Shown here: positions 8,315 to 17,068 of the stretch, in pieces | How positions within the stretch are numbered: the stretch's first letter is position 1 | Layout of the letters: each line of letters opens with the position of its first letter | Origin: Bradyrhizobium sp. LHD-71 | Lineage (GTDB): Bacteria > Pseudomonadota > Alphaproteobacteria > Rhizobiales > Xanthobacteraceae | Direction: 5' to 3' | Assembly (NCBI RefSeq): GCF_031157255.1 | Contig: NZ_JAVIFX010000003.1 | Location: 1-64,000 of the forward strand | Length of the DNA stretch: 64,000 nt | The notes under the pieces: generated by a model | Databases searched by the model: none | Seen by the model: only the letters and a program-made list of their open reading frames with translations | What the model was told of the DNA's origin: nothing | Position numbers and translations under genes: made by a program

Positions 8315-9204
8315 TCGCCGTCCTGGGTGATGCTGACATAACCGGCCTTGCGGACCAGCGACTGGCCGGCGGGGCTCAGGCAGAAGGCGACGAACGCGCT
8401 CGCCGTATCGGTCGAGCGGCGAGGTCCGATCAGATGCAGCGTGCGCGCCAGCGGATAGCGCTGCGACCGGACCTGCTCCGCCGTGGGCGTCGCCGCCTGC
8501 AACTGTTCGTCGACGCGCAGCGCGATCGACTTGACGCCGTTGCGTGCAGACCTCAAAGCGCCGAGGCTGGTGTAGCCGATGGCGCCGGCCCGCGCGCCGA
8601 CCTCGGCGACGATCGCCTCGTTCGTCGGCAGCTGCGTAACGGATGGCGCATAAGCGGCGTCCTTGAGCACGCGGTCGCCGAACAGCGACGCCGTGCCCGA
8701 CCCGGCCGCGCGGGCGAAGGCCGTGATCTCCAGGTCCTCGCCGCCGAGTTCGCGCCAATTGCGGATGCTGCCGGCGAAGATGGCTTGAAGCTGCTCGAGG
8801 TCGAGCGCGTCGATCGGGCTTGCGCGGTTGACGATGATGGTGACGCCGTCGCGCGCCAGCGCGAATTCCGAAAGTTCGATGCCTTTCGAAGCGGCGTAGT
8901 CGCGCTCACGTTGCGACAGGTCACGCGACGCCATGCCGATATCGGCAATGCCGTGCAGAACTGCTGCCACGCCGTCGCCGGAACCTCCGCCCTTGACGAT
9001 GACATCGGCCTTCGGATTCCGGCTCATGAATTCTTCGGCGCACGCCGACACGACGGGACGCATGGTCTCGGAGCCTGCGACCTGTACCGAGCCTGTAGCG
9101 CCGGTCGCTGCCTGCCGTTCGCGGAGAAAAAAGAAAAGCGCTGCAACGGCCGCCAGGACAACGAACGCGGCAAGCGCGATGGTGCGTGAAATGGGCGAGG
9201 CCAT
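8311..9204 (-). CDS. Membrane-anchored PstS-like substrate-binding protein
   Basis: A second phosphate-binding-type protein of 297 residues. Instead of a cleaved signal it has an uncleaved-looking anchor (TIALAAFVVLAAVAALFFFL, about residues 8-27) followed by charged ERQ. The binding domain has the PstS-like pattern GSETMRP, GGGSGDG, ADIGMASRDLS and AAGSGTASLF. This type is usually annotated as a phosphate ABC transporter substrate-binding protein. GGAGG precedes ATG 9204, which is preferred to an in-frame upstream start. It overlaps the K+ channel gene by four bases (ATGA). Whether it feeds a transporter, senses phosphate or works with the channel is unknown. Confidence 0.85.
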   Translation of the reverse strand: MASPISRTIALAAFVVLAAVAALFFFLRERQAATGATGSVQVAGSETMRPVVSACAEEFMSRNPKADVIVKGGGSGDGVAAVLHGIADIGMASRDLSQRERDYAASKGIELSEFALARDGVTIIVNRASPIDALDLEQLQAIFAGSIRNWRELGGEDLEITAFARAAGSGTASLFGDRVLKDAAYAPSVTQLPTNEAIVAEVGARAGAIGYTSLGALRSARNGVKSIALRVDEQLQAATPTAEQVRSQRYPLARTLHLIGPRRSTDTASAFVAFCLSPAGQSLVRKAGYVSITQDGE

Positions 9205-9252
9205 GGCTGAGGCCTCCTTCGAAAACAGACGCTTAAAAATGAGCGAGTGGTT

Positions 9253-9275
9253 GGCGGACGCCACAGGCGTCCGCC
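9253..9275 (-). terminator. Perfect 10-bp hairpin between symporter and PstS-like genes
   Basis: GGCGGACGCC ACA GGCGTCCGCC is a perfect 10-bp stem with a three-base loop, 22 bases past the symporter stop on the minus strand. A T-run occurs only about 16 bases after the stem, so it is a weak intrinsic terminator or an RNA-stabilising/attenuating element that could lower expression of the downstream genes. Confidence 0.55.
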
Positions 9276-9297
9276 AGGATTGTCGTCGAGCTTGAGG

Positions 9298-11016
9298 TCA
9301 GGCCGGCGCGACCGCCGCGCTGCCTGGACCTTCGAGCACCGGGCTGGTGCGGCTTGCCTCCGCCGCCGGCAGCACGCGTGCAACCGAACGTCGTTCGGCG
9401 TCGATCCGGTCGATCAGGTAGAACGCGCGCTCGGCGCTGCCGAGGATGGCGATGATCGCGCCGCGATCTTCCGCGGGAAGTTCGGACCCGAGCTTCAGGC
9501 AGCGTTCGCGCAAGGCGACGAGCTTCGGCATGCGGTCGTCCATGTTGGCCGCTGCCGGCTTGGGCGATCCGCTGGCCGGCTCGATCGACTGAAGGCCTGA
9601 GGAAATCTCGTCGATCACGCTGTTCACCAGCTCGCGGCCGGTGGCCGAGAAGGGATGCCGCTCGATACGACGCGCAACCTGATAGAGCGTCTCGCCGAGG
9701 CTCGCCGTGAAGTCCTCTTCCTCGATCAGGCTCGCGACAACGTCGGCGCGCGCGTAGGGGAGGTTCGGTGCGAACAGCACCGACGTGTATTGCCGGATTT
9801 CGCGGCTGAGCACGTCGATCGCGCCGGCATGCTCCTCCACGTCGTCCGGCGCATTTTCGGCGCCGCGCGCGATGTCGAGGAATTTGGCCGCAGCCCCGAC
9901 GTAACGCTTTGTCTCGTTCTGGATCGCCGACAGCGCGTGCGCCGGATCACCCGCCAGTCGCGGATCGAGGTAGCGCGGCTGCGAGTAATCCTCCACGTCT
10001 TCCGCCGAGGTATGGCCGACCCGCGACAGCACGCGTTCGAACACGCCGACGAATGGGAACAGGAGCACCGTGTTGAAGACGTTGAAGAAGGTCGAGTAGA
10101 GGCCGACCGCCACCGGCACCAGCGGGAAGGTCTCCTTGCCGTTGACGATGACCGGAACGCCCGGATCGCCGCCGAAGAAGCCCATGGCCCATGTCAGCAC
10201 CATCATGGACGGGAAGAACAGCGGGATCGTCACGCAGACGCCGATGATGTTGAAGGATATGTGGGCGTAGGCTGCACGCTTGGCATTCTTCGACAGATTG
10301 AGCGAGGCCATCCAAGAGGTGATGGTGGTGCCGAGATCGGCGCCGAGCGAGAACGCGACCGCGGTGGTCCAGTCGAGCACGCCGGCGGCGCCGAGGCCCA
10401 TGACGATGCCGATCGTCGCCGACGAGGAGTGGATCATGGCCGTCACCAGCGCTGCGATCAGCACGCAGTAGATCAGGCTCAGGAAGTTGTCGGCCTTCAG
10501 CGCCGAGAGCACCTGCATCACCTCGGGCATGTTGCGCAATGGCCGGAGGCCACCGGTCATCAGGTTGAGACCGTAGAAGATCAGCGCGAAGCCCATGCAG
10601 GCCAGCGCGATGTTGCGGACCTTGTCGCTCTTCGCGAACACGTAGACGAGGGCGAAGATGCCGGCCAGTATCAAGCCGAGCGGTCCGAGCGGCAGCGCGA
10701 TCAGGCCGTTGCCGAGCGTGGTGCCGATATTCGCGCCCATGATGACGCTGATCGCGGGGCGCAGCCCCATGACGCCCGCGTTCACAAGGCCGACCACCAT
10801 TACTGTCATGGCGGTGGACGACTGGATGATGCCGGTGATCGCGGTGCCAGCGAGCACGCCCTTGATCGGCGTTCCCGCGATCTTCGCGAGCAACGCCCGC
10901 ATCTTGTTGACCGCAAGCGACTGGATGCCGTTGCTCATGAATTCCAGCCCGAGCATGAAAATGCCCAAGCCGCCAATAACCGGCACCAGGATGTCCTTGA
11001 AGATATCCGACTGCAT
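9298..11016 (-). CDS. Na+/phosphate cotransporter family protein (NptA/YjbB type) with PhoU-like tail
   Basis: An inner-membrane sodium/phosphate symporter family protein of 572 residues. The two inverted family repeats are visible through GIIQSSTAMTVMVVG and MIHSSSATIGIVMG, the QSS-type motifs that bind substrate and ion. Many transmembrane helices fill the first 340 residues. The remainder (about 370-560) is soluble and helical, as in the PhoU-like domain of bacterial members. Start at 11016 is chosen because GGGGTGGG lies just before it; an ATG four codons upstream is the alternative. A strong PHO-box candidate lies 45 bases upstream. Bacterial homologues can run phosphate uptake or efflux; direction cannot be told here. 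Confidence 0.9.
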   Translation of the reverse strand: MQSDIFKDILVPVIGGLGIFMLGLEFMSNGIQSLAVNKMRALLAKIAGTPIKGVLAGTAITGIIQSSTAMTVMVVGLVNAGVMGLRPAISVIMGANIGTTLGNGLIALPLGPLGLILAGIFALVYVFAKSDKVRNIALACMGFALIFYGLNLMTGGLRPLRNMPEVMQVLSALKADNFLSLIYCVLIAALVTAMIHSSSATIGIVMGLGAAGVLDWTTAVAFSLGADLGTTITSWMASLNLSKNAKRAAYAHISFNIIGVCVTIPLFFPSMMVLTWAMGFFGGDPGVPVIVNGKETFPLVPVAVGLYSTFFNVFNTVLLFPFVGVFERVLSRVGHTSAEDVEDYSQPRYLDPRLAGDPAHALSAIQNETKRYVGAAAKFLDIARGAENAPDDVEEHAGAIDVLSREIRQYTSVLFAPNLPYARADVVASLIEEEDFTASLGETLYQVARRIERHPFSATGRELVNSVIDEISSGLQSIEPASGSPKPAAANMDDRMPKLVALRERCLKLGSELPAEDRGAIIAILGSAERAFYLIDRIDAERRSVARVLPAAEASRTSPVLEGPGSAAVAPA

Positions 11017-11060
11017 AACCCACCCCATTTGTGAATGCGACGGAATGTAGCCGCGGCTTC

Positions 11061-11078
11061 ATGACAGGCGCGCGACAT
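11061..11078 (-). promoter_or_regulatory. Candidate PHO box upstream of the Na/Pi symporter operon
   Basis: On the minus strand the site reads ATGTCGC GCGC CTGTCAT: the second half-site is a perfect CTGTCAT and the first matches 5/7, with the canonical four-base spacer. It lies in the 139-base gap after dusA, at the right distance to activate the symporter gene. Confidence 0.7.
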
Positions 11079-11155
11079 CGGCAAGCCCGCTACAAATCAT
11101 TCGCGAGAGGCGGGCGGTGAGAGCCTTAGGGGCGTTGCTGGAGGTATCCTGGACC

Positions 11156-12154
11156 TTACGCAGCCACCGAAGCTTCGATGCGTTCCGCGACGAGGTCCAT
11201 CGCATCGCGCAGCACTGTGGCGATAGCGCCGGGCTTCACCGCGTGCTCGGCAAGATGCCGGCGGAACGCCCGCGCGCCGGGCACCGCGTGGAACGCGCCG
11301 ACGAGATGACGCGTCATTGCATGCAAGCGGATGCCGCGGGCGAGTTCGCGCTCGACATACGGAATGAAGGCCTCGATCGCATCCTTCATGCTTCGTTGCG
11401 GGCCCGGGTCGCCGAACAAGTCACTGTCGGCGTCCAACAGCCGCCATGGCTCCTGATAGGCGGCGCGGCCGAGCATCACACCATCGACATGCTGCAGATG
11501 CGCCTTCGCCTCCGCGATCGATCCGATGCCGCCATTGATGATGATCGGGACATCCGGCATCGCCGCCTTCAGCCGATAGACCAAGCCGTAGTCGAGCGGC
11601 GGGATATCGCGATTTTCCTTCGGCGACAGTCCCTTGAGCCAGGCTTTCCGGGCATGCACGACGAGCGCGTCGGCGCCGGCCGCGACCACGGCGCGCGAGA
11701 TCGTCTGAAGCGCGATCTCCGGCTCTTGGTCGTCGATGCCGATCCGGCATTTCACTGTGACCGGCACGCAAACGGCCTGCTTCATCGCCGCGACGCAGTC
11801 GGCGACGAGATCCGGCTCGGCCATCAGGCACGCGCCGAAGCGGCCGTCCTGCACGCGGTCGGACGGACAGCCGACGTTCATGTTGATTTCGTCGTAGCCG
11901 AAATCCTCGCCGATCTTCGCCGACGTTGCGAGGTCGGCCGGGTCCGAGCCGCCAAGCTGCAGCGCGACCGGATGCTCGCTCGCGTCAAAGCCAAGCAGAC
12001 GCGCGCGGTCGCCACGGATGATGGCGCCCGTCGTCAGCATCTCCGTATAGAGCCGTGCCCGACGCGACAGCAGTCGATGGAAGACGCGACAGTGTGTGTC
12101 GGTCCAGTCCATCATCGGCGCGACGGTAAATCTATATGACTGAAATCGCTGCAT
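11156..12154 (-). CDS. dusA: tRNA-dihydrouridine(20/20a) synthase
   Basis: A flavoenzyme that reduces U20/U20a in the tRNA D-loop. The 332-residue protein begins with the TIM-barrel strand FTVAPMMDWTD and has the active-site segment NMNVGCPSDRVQDG with the catalytic Cys, followed by FGACLM, all diagnostic of DusA. PIIINGGIGS and DGVMLGRAAYQEPW are the C-terminal FMN-phosphate-binding segments. It sits alone upstream of the phosphate block on the same strand; the 139-base gap with a PHO box argues for separate promoters. Confidence 0.95.
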   Translation of the reverse strand: MQRFQSYRFTVAPMMDWTDTHCRVFHRLLSRRARLYTEMLTTGAIIRGDRARLLGFDASEHPVALQLGGSDPADLATSAKIGEDFGYDEINMNVGCPSDRVQDGRFGACLMAEPDLVADCVAAMKQAVCVPVTVKCRIGIDDQEPEIALQTISRAVVAAGADALVVHARKAWLKGLSPKENRDIPPLDYGLVYRLKAAMPDVPIIINGGIGSIAEAKAHLQHVDGVMLGRAAYQEPWRLLDADSDLFGDPGPQRSMKDAIEAFIPYVERELARGIRLHAMTRHLVGAFHAVPGARAFRRHLAEHAVKPGAIATVLRDAMDLVAERIEASVAA

Positions 12155-12475
12155 TTTTTGTGTGAATTTAAGCGCTGGGCCGGTCGTGTGTACCCGATTT
12201 TAGATCACGGCGCGCCCCCAATTTACGGTTCTTCGACGTCAGCGCGCACCCCCTGAATGGTCTCGGTCGCAAGGATGCTGCGGAACCTGTCTCCAAACAT
12301 GGAAGACGTAAGCATCACTTTGCGCCGCTCCAAGGACTGCAGCCTTCGCGCTCCTCACTCTTGCGGCGAAGCCGGGGCGAACTCTCGACCATGACTCGAC
12401 CGACACACAAGAGTGCTGCTCCGAGCTCTCCGCGCAGGGTTCTGGAATAGCATCGGACATGGTCTCATTCACTCA

Positions 12476-12559
12476 TCACCACGGATACTCCATGACGAAA
12501 TGAATGATGATCGCCAGAATCAGCGATGGGAGCATGAGCCCTGCATGTGCGCTATCCAC
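12476..12559 (-). CDS. Possible 27-residue hydrophobic small protein
   Basis: A GTG-initiated frame reads through a strongly hydrophobic segment (LMLPSLILAIIIHFVMEYPW) to TGA, with GAAAGG about ten bases upstream. The composition fits a single-span membrane peptide, but the frame is very short, has no neighbour on its strand and lies in a gap of about 1 kb (12155-13176). I see no other convincing gene in that gap; its base composition is less GC-rich than its surroundings. Confidence 0.22.
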   Translation of the reverse strand: MDSAHAGLMLPSLILAIIIHFVMEYPW

Positions 12560-13176
12560 GACGAGCCTTTCTGATGTTGAACCACTTGCCATTCGGTGTG
12601 CTTGTGCACGATTGCAGCTTGACTGAAACTGGCCGGGCAGCGCATTCGGACCCCCTGAGTGTTAGCGCTGCGCGTTTGATAAAGGGATCACGTGGTCCGA
12701 AATCTGGTCGCACATGACCGAGTGTTTCTGTCGGATCGAATTTTGTATCGAAAGATGTCTAACCGGATTGAAGACAGCCTTCGTTACAAAAATTTCTTCC
12801 ATCCCTGCGCGGCGAATGGATCGTGATCCTCGCCGCCCGAGTGCGGGGGCTCGGTCCCTCGTTGAATGCTCTCGCCGCTGGACAGCCCACGCGCGGAAGC
12901 CAGTCCGGATTCCCGATCTTTGATTCGGTTAGTCGTTGCCTTCGTTCGGTAAACGCAAGTGATCGTCTTGACCGACGCTGCGATCGTTCGTCAAATAGTA
13001 TCGATATGGTCGCATGGCGTAGCCGTGATTCGATACACACCGAACCGGCCGGACACTGAGTAACGTTGAGAGATGCTCGGCAACGTAGGGAACAATGTTT
13101 CCGCACGGTTGCAATGAAGGTTTCCGCTGAGTTCAACAACCGGCCGACGAAGATCGCGCCATCAAGGATCAAGATC

Positions 13177-13674
13177 ATGTTTCGGCATGGAATGTTCGTC
13201 TTGCGGCTTCTGGGATTGTCACTCCTGACGGTGGGCGTATCGATTGCGCCGGCTTACGCGCAACAGAGCTTCAATGAACTGGCCGGCTCATGGTCGGGTG
13301 TGGGTTCGATGAAGCCGTCGGATGGGCCGCGCGAGCGGATCCGTTGCAAGGTCAATTACGCTGTCAAAAATGAAGGGCGGTCGACGAAAATGAATGTGCG
13401 TTGCGCGAGCGATGCTTACAAGCTGGAGCTGACTGCCAATATCGATCAAAGCGGCTCCGCGCTTTCAGGCAATTGGTATGAAAGCCAGTACCGACAGGGA
13501 GGCAAGATTTCGGGTCGGAACGTCAATGGTTTGATCGAAGCGAGAATCGAGGGCGATACGGTTGCGGCCTTGCTGACCGTCCGGACAAAAGGGAACCGTC
13601 AATCGTTCGCTATGGAATCGCCGGGGGCATGGGTTTCACAAGTCTCGATCGATCTTCTCAGAGATTCTCGATGA
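13177..13674 (+). CDS. Small secreted protein, function unknown
   Basis: A 165-residue exported protein I cannot assign. A signal peptide with cleavage after APAYA is clear ([20 protein letters not shown]). The mature part begins [17 protein letters not shown] and continues with alternating polar and hydrophobic stretches and a RIRCKVNY...MNVRCASD cysteine pair. This suggests a lipocalin-like or small beta-barrel fold around one disulfide. ATG 13177 follows AAGGATCAAGATC. Longer in-frame starts would only add residues before the signal sequence. It is flanked by degenerate DNA. Confidence 0.75.
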   Translation: MFRHGMFVLRLLGLSLLTVGVSIAPAYAQQSFNELAGSWSGVGSMKPSDGPRERIRCKVNYAVKNEGRSTKMNVRCASDAYKLELTANIDQSGSALSGNWYESQYRQGGKISGRNVNGLIEARIEGDTVAALLTVRTKGNRQSFAMESPGAWVSQVSIDLLRDSR

Positions 13675-13702
13675 AGCCGTCGCGGGCCGATCGGTCATCG
13701 GC

Positions 13703-13843
13703 GCGACGCAAACTGTAGGCCTCCCGACACCCGAAGAGGTGGCGAACATCTTTGTATTTCTCACGTCCGATGGAGCGAGCTTCGTCACCGGCGCCCTCTA
13801 TCTCGTGGATGGCGGCACCAGGATCGCAAAGGGCGGGCCGGGT
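13703..13843 (+). pseudogene. C-terminal remnant of a short-chain dehydrogenase
   Basis: In one frame the DNA reads [17 protein letters not shown], then [19 protein letters not shown], which is the conserved C-terminal end of SDR oxidoreductases. No Rossmann motif, catalytic YxxxK or SDR-like start exists upstream, and the frame then runs on past the normal SDR terminus into unrelated sequence. This is therefore a decayed fragment. From here to 14267 I see only one doubtful small ORF. Confidence 0.7.
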
Positions 13844-13970
13844 GAAGTCGCTCCAAACTTCGTCAAGGAGGAGCCGAAGTCGATACTCGATCTCAAACAC
13901 AACCGCGACGGCTTTAACAGCAAAGGATCGAAACCCCGCCTGCCGCTAGCGCCTGACTCTAACGTTTGCG

Positions 13971-14141
13971 TCAGTTGGAGGCAGGTGAGCGATAGGTGCG
14001 CGACAGCCAGGCGCTTTCCTTACTCTGATGTGCGAGTCCGCAAAGATCCATCGTCTCCAGGGTCGCCAGACCAAGGAAGATCGCCGCCGGAAGGACGAGG
14101 GACAATTTGTTTCGCGAAGCGCGCCTAGTGAGCGATGGCAT
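13971..14141 (-). CDS. Doubtful 56-residue small exported protein
   Basis: The frame starting at ATG 14141 has a basic N-terminus ([12 protein letters not shown]) followed by a hydrophobic stretch ([19 protein letters not shown]), then a short polar tail with one Cys. That is signal-peptide-like. GAAAG about ten bases upstream is a poor ribosome site. It sits in degenerate DNA next to an SDR remnant, so it may be chance. Confidence 0.25.
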   Translation of the reverse strand: MPSLTRRASRNKLSLVLPAAIFLGLATLETMDLCGLAHQSKESAWLSRTYRSPASN

Positions 14142-14267
14142 TACCGAACTTTCTGTCAAGGTTACGGATTCTGCGTCCCAAATAGGCCTACGACACACAA
14201 TCGATTAGGCTGAAAAATATGAATGGCCTTATGACCTACTCTCACCAATGAGGTCGTCGTCGGCATT

Positions 14268-15161
14268 TCAGCCGCGGTAGCGAAGCGCTTCAATCAGCAA
14301 GGCAAAAGCAGCGGTGGGCTGACGGCGGCTGGGATAGTAGACGTGATATCCCGAGAAAGGTGCGCACCAGTCATCTAATACTCGAAGGAGGGCGCCTTTG
14401 TTGAGGTGTTCTACGACGGCATCTTCGGGCAAATACGCGAGCCCAAGCCCAGCCAGTGCTGCGTCGATTCTCAGGGCCAGATTGTTGAATACAAGCGGAC
14501 CTTCCGTGCGCACTTTCAGCTCGCGCCCGCGCTTCTCAAATTCCCAGGCGTAGATGCCGCCATATGTCGGCAATCTCAGATTGATGCAGCTATGCTCGGT
14601 AAGGTCTTGGGGTTTCTTGGGCGGCTTCCGCTGTTTGAAATAAGCAGGTGCGCCCACGACGGCCATGCGCATATCGGGTCCGATGCGCACCGCAATCATA
14701 TCTTTTGCGAGCTGCTCTCCCAGTCGCACACCAGCGTCATAGCGTTCCGCAACAATGTCGGTGAGGCCATAATCCACCATGATTTCGACGGAGATCTCCG
14801 GGTATTTCGGCAAAAAAGTCTTTAGCGCAGGCCACAGTATGCTCGAGGCCGAATGCTCGCCGGCATTGATGCGGATCGTTCCGGACGGACGCTCCCTGAA
14901 ATCACTTAAGCCTGCCACGGCAGTATCGATGCCGTCGAAATGCGGCTGAAGAATACTGAACAGGCGCTCACCGGCTTCAGTCGCAGACACACTGCGTGTC
15001 GTCCGGGTAAGGAGCCTGAGCCCGAGCCTTGCTTCCAGTCCGCTAATCGTATGGCTCAACGCCGATTGCGATACCCCGAGCTGGGCCGCTGCGCGCGTGA
15101 AGCTTCGTTCGCGGGCGACGGCAACAAAAGCGACGAGATCATTGATATTCGCGCGGGGCAT
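14268..15161 (-). CDS. LysR-family transcriptional regulator
   Basis: A 297-residue LysR-type regulator with an N-terminal winged helix-turn-helix (SFTRAAAQLGVSQSALSHTI, residues about 19-40) and a C-terminal effector-binding domain. It is divergent from the aldehyde oxidoreductase operon across a 302-base gap, the usual arrangement for a LysR activator of its neighbour. The SD sequence (GAGGAGG) lies inside a perfect ATGAGG-CCT-CCTCAT inverted repeat at 15164-15178. LysR genes next to paoABC-like sets often respond to aldehydes or aromatic compounds, but the inducer here is unknown. Confidence 0.93.
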   Translation of the reverse strand: MPRANINDLVAFVAVARERSFTRAAAQLGVSQSALSHTISGLEARLGLRLLTRTTRSVSATEAGERLFSILQPHFDGIDTAVAGLSDFRERPSGTIRINAGEHSASSILWPALKTFLPKYPEISVEIMVDYGLTDIVAERYDAGVRLGEQLAKDMIAVRIGPDMRMAVVGAPAYFKQRKPPKKPQDLTEHSCINLRLPTYGGIYAWEFEKRGRELKVRTEGPLVFNNLALRIDAALAGLGLAYLPEDAVVEHLNKGALLRVLDDWCAPFSGYHVYYPSRRQPTAAFALLIEALRYRG

Positions 15162-15463
15162 TCATGAGGCCTCCTCATAACCATATGCGAAAGTCTTACG
15201 CTAATCGCAATAGTCCCGCGGTCCTACATTCGCTTTGACGTCAGCCTGGCCGAGGCTCGTTGAACGACTGGGCGAACTGAAAGGGATTAATGAAGTTTCC
15301 TCATGACCGTATGTTCGATTTGGTCGTAATGGGTTCTTCTTCCCGAAAATCAACGTGCTCCAGCGCTTCGCAGATCGGGCATCGACCGACTGCGACAAAC
15401 CGCGTTGGGAACAAATCTAATGACTACAGCGCTGCCTGTTTGCCACCGCCAGGAATGGAATCG

Positions 15464-16117
15464 ATGCAAAAACCAAATCTCGTGCAACTCTCGCGCCGCG
15501 CCTGGTTAGGCGGCACCGCAGCCACGCTGGCATTGTCTACGCTGTCATCGCAGGTCTCAAGCCAGCCAGGTTCAACGCCCATCGCTGCGGGTACCGACGC
15601 CCCGGTGACAAATAAGGTCTCGCTGACGGTGAATGGCACTCCGCGAGAGCTGTCAATCGACACGCGCACGACCCTTTTGGATGCGCTGCGGGAGCATCTG
15701 CATTTAACCGGTTCGAAGAAGGGATGCGATCAGGGGCAGTGCGGCGCTTGCACCGTCATAGTCGGCGGAAGGCGCATCACCTCATGCCTGACGCTGGCGG
15801 TCATGCATCAGGGTGACGAGGTCACGACCATCGAAGGTCTCGGGTCGCCGGAGAACATGCATCCGATGCAGGCGGCTTTCGTGAGGCACGATGGCTATCA
15901 GTGCGGATACTGCACGCCGGGACAGATTTGTTCGGCAGTAGCGATGCTCTCCGAGATCAAGGCGGGTATCCCAAGCCATGCAAGTGCGGATCTCCTCGCG
16001 CCAGCGCAGGCCACAACCAGCGAAATCCGGGAGCGCATGAGCGGCAATATCTGTCGCTGCGGCGCGTATTCCAACATCGTCGATGCCATTGCTGAAGTTG
16101 CCGGGAGGCAGGCATGA
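15464..16117 (+). CDS. paoA: Periplasmic aldehyde oxidoreductase, [2Fe-2S] subunit
   Basis: The iron-sulfur electron-transfer subunit of a PaoABC-type molybdenum aldehyde oxidoreductase. A twin-arginine signal (SRRAWLGG, residues 10-17) starts the 217-residue protein, as in E. coli PaoA, so the complex is predicted to be Tat-exported. The plant-type cluster motif [11 protein letters not shown] and the second-cluster motifs [10 protein letters not shown] and CRCG are intact. ATG 15464 is chosen for AGGA nine bases upstream; ATG 15455 is a less well-spaced alternative. It overlaps paoB by four bases. Confidence 0.93.
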   Translation: MQKPNLVQLSRRAWLGGTAATLALSTLSSQVSSQPGSTPIAAGTDAPVTNKVSLTVNGTPRELSIDTRTTLLDALREHLHLTGSKKGCDQGQCGACTVIVGGRRITSCLTLAVMHQGDEVTTIEGLGSPENMHPMQAAFVRHDGYQCGYCTPGQICSAVAMLSEIKAGIPSHASADLLAPAQATTSEIRERMSGNICRCGAYSNIVDAIAEVAGRQA

Positions 16118-17064
16118 AACCGTTCTCTTATGAGCGCGCTGAAACTGTAGAGCAGGCGGCAGCGTCGGCCGAGCGCAATCCGAACGCGAGGTTTGTGGCC
16201 GGCGGAACTAATCTTCTGGATCTCATGAAGCTTCAGATTGAGACGCCGAGTCATCTCATCGATGTCAACAAACTCGCGCTCTATAAGATCGAGCCCACGC
16301 CTGACGGTGCATTGCGCATTGGTGCGTTGGTCCGAAATACGGACCTAGCCGCCAATGAGCGGATCCGCCGGGATTATGCGGTGCTTTCGCGCGCTCTATT
16401 GGCCGGTGCGAATGGCCAGTTGAGAAATCAGGCGACAACGGCAGGCAATCTGCTGCAGCGGACGCGCTGCCCATACTTTTACGACACCAATATGCCCTGC
16501 AACAAGCGAAAGCCGGGCGGTGGTTGCTCGGCCATTGGCGGCTTTACACGCCACCACGCCATCATAGGTGCGAGCGATGCCTGTATCGCCACGCATCCCA
16601 GCGACATGGCCGTGGCGCTGCGGCTTCTCGACGCGACTGTAGAGACCGTGCGCGGAGATGGCACAAAGCGCACCATTCCTGTAGCCGACTTTCACCGCTT
16701 GCCAGGAGACACACCGCATATAGAAACCGTGCTGGAGAAGGGCGAACTCATTACAGCAGTGGTGTTGCCCAGGCCGCTGGGCGGCGTCCACGTCTATCGC
16801 AAAGTACGCGACCGCGCCTCCTTCGCCTTCGCGCTTATATCGGTGGCAGTTGTAGTTCAACGCGACGGCGCAGGCCGTATCGCGCTGGGCGGCGTCGCGC
16901 ACAAGCCATGGCGTGTCGAAGCCGCAGAAGCCGAACTTCCGCGCGGTGTGAAATCGGTAATGGAACCGCTGCTGGCGGGCGCCAGAACCACTCAAGACAA
17001 CGCTTTCAAGCGGCCGCTCGTTCAGCGGACGCTCGCGTCGGTGCTCGCTGAAGCGAAGGGTTGA
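16114..17064 (+). CDS. paoB: Periplasmic aldehyde oxidoreductase, FAD subunit
   Basis: The FAD-binding subunit that carries electrons from the 2Fe-2S subunit to the acceptor. At 316 residues it matches Pao[16 protein letters not shown] is the FAD pyrophosphate loop. A cysteine-rich insertion ([20 protein letters not shown], then CSAIGG and [10 protein letters not shown]) holds the four cysteines that bind the unusual extra [4Fe-4S] cluster of this family. Start ATG overlaps the paoA stop (ATGA), and paoC follows after four bases, so the three are translationally coupled. Confidence 0.93.
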   Translation: MKPFSYERAETVEQAAASAERNPNARFVAGGTNLLDLMKLQIETPSHLIDVNKLALYKIEPTPDGALRIGALVRNTDLAANERIRRDYAVLSRALLAGANGQLRNQATTAGNLLQRTRCPYFYDTNMPCNKRKPGGGCSAIGGFTRHHAIIGASDACIATHPSDMAVALRLLDATVETVRGDGTKRTIPVADFHRLPGDTPHIETVLEKGELITAVVLPRPLGGVHVYRKVRDRASFAFALISVAVVVQRDGAGRIALGGVAHKPWRVEAAEAELPRGVKSVMEPLLAGARTTQDNAFKRPLVQRTLASVLAEAKG

Positions 17065-17068
17065 ACAC

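Noticed and set aside
12155-13176. Search for tRNA, sRNA or phage attachment signals in the gene-poor gap
   Set aside because: No tRNA T-loop (GGTTCGAATCC-like) or integrase remnant was found.
13739-14128. Reading the 129-residue frame as an intact gene
   Set aside because: Only the first 35 or so residues match an SDR C-terminus; the rest is unrelated and there is no N-terminal half.
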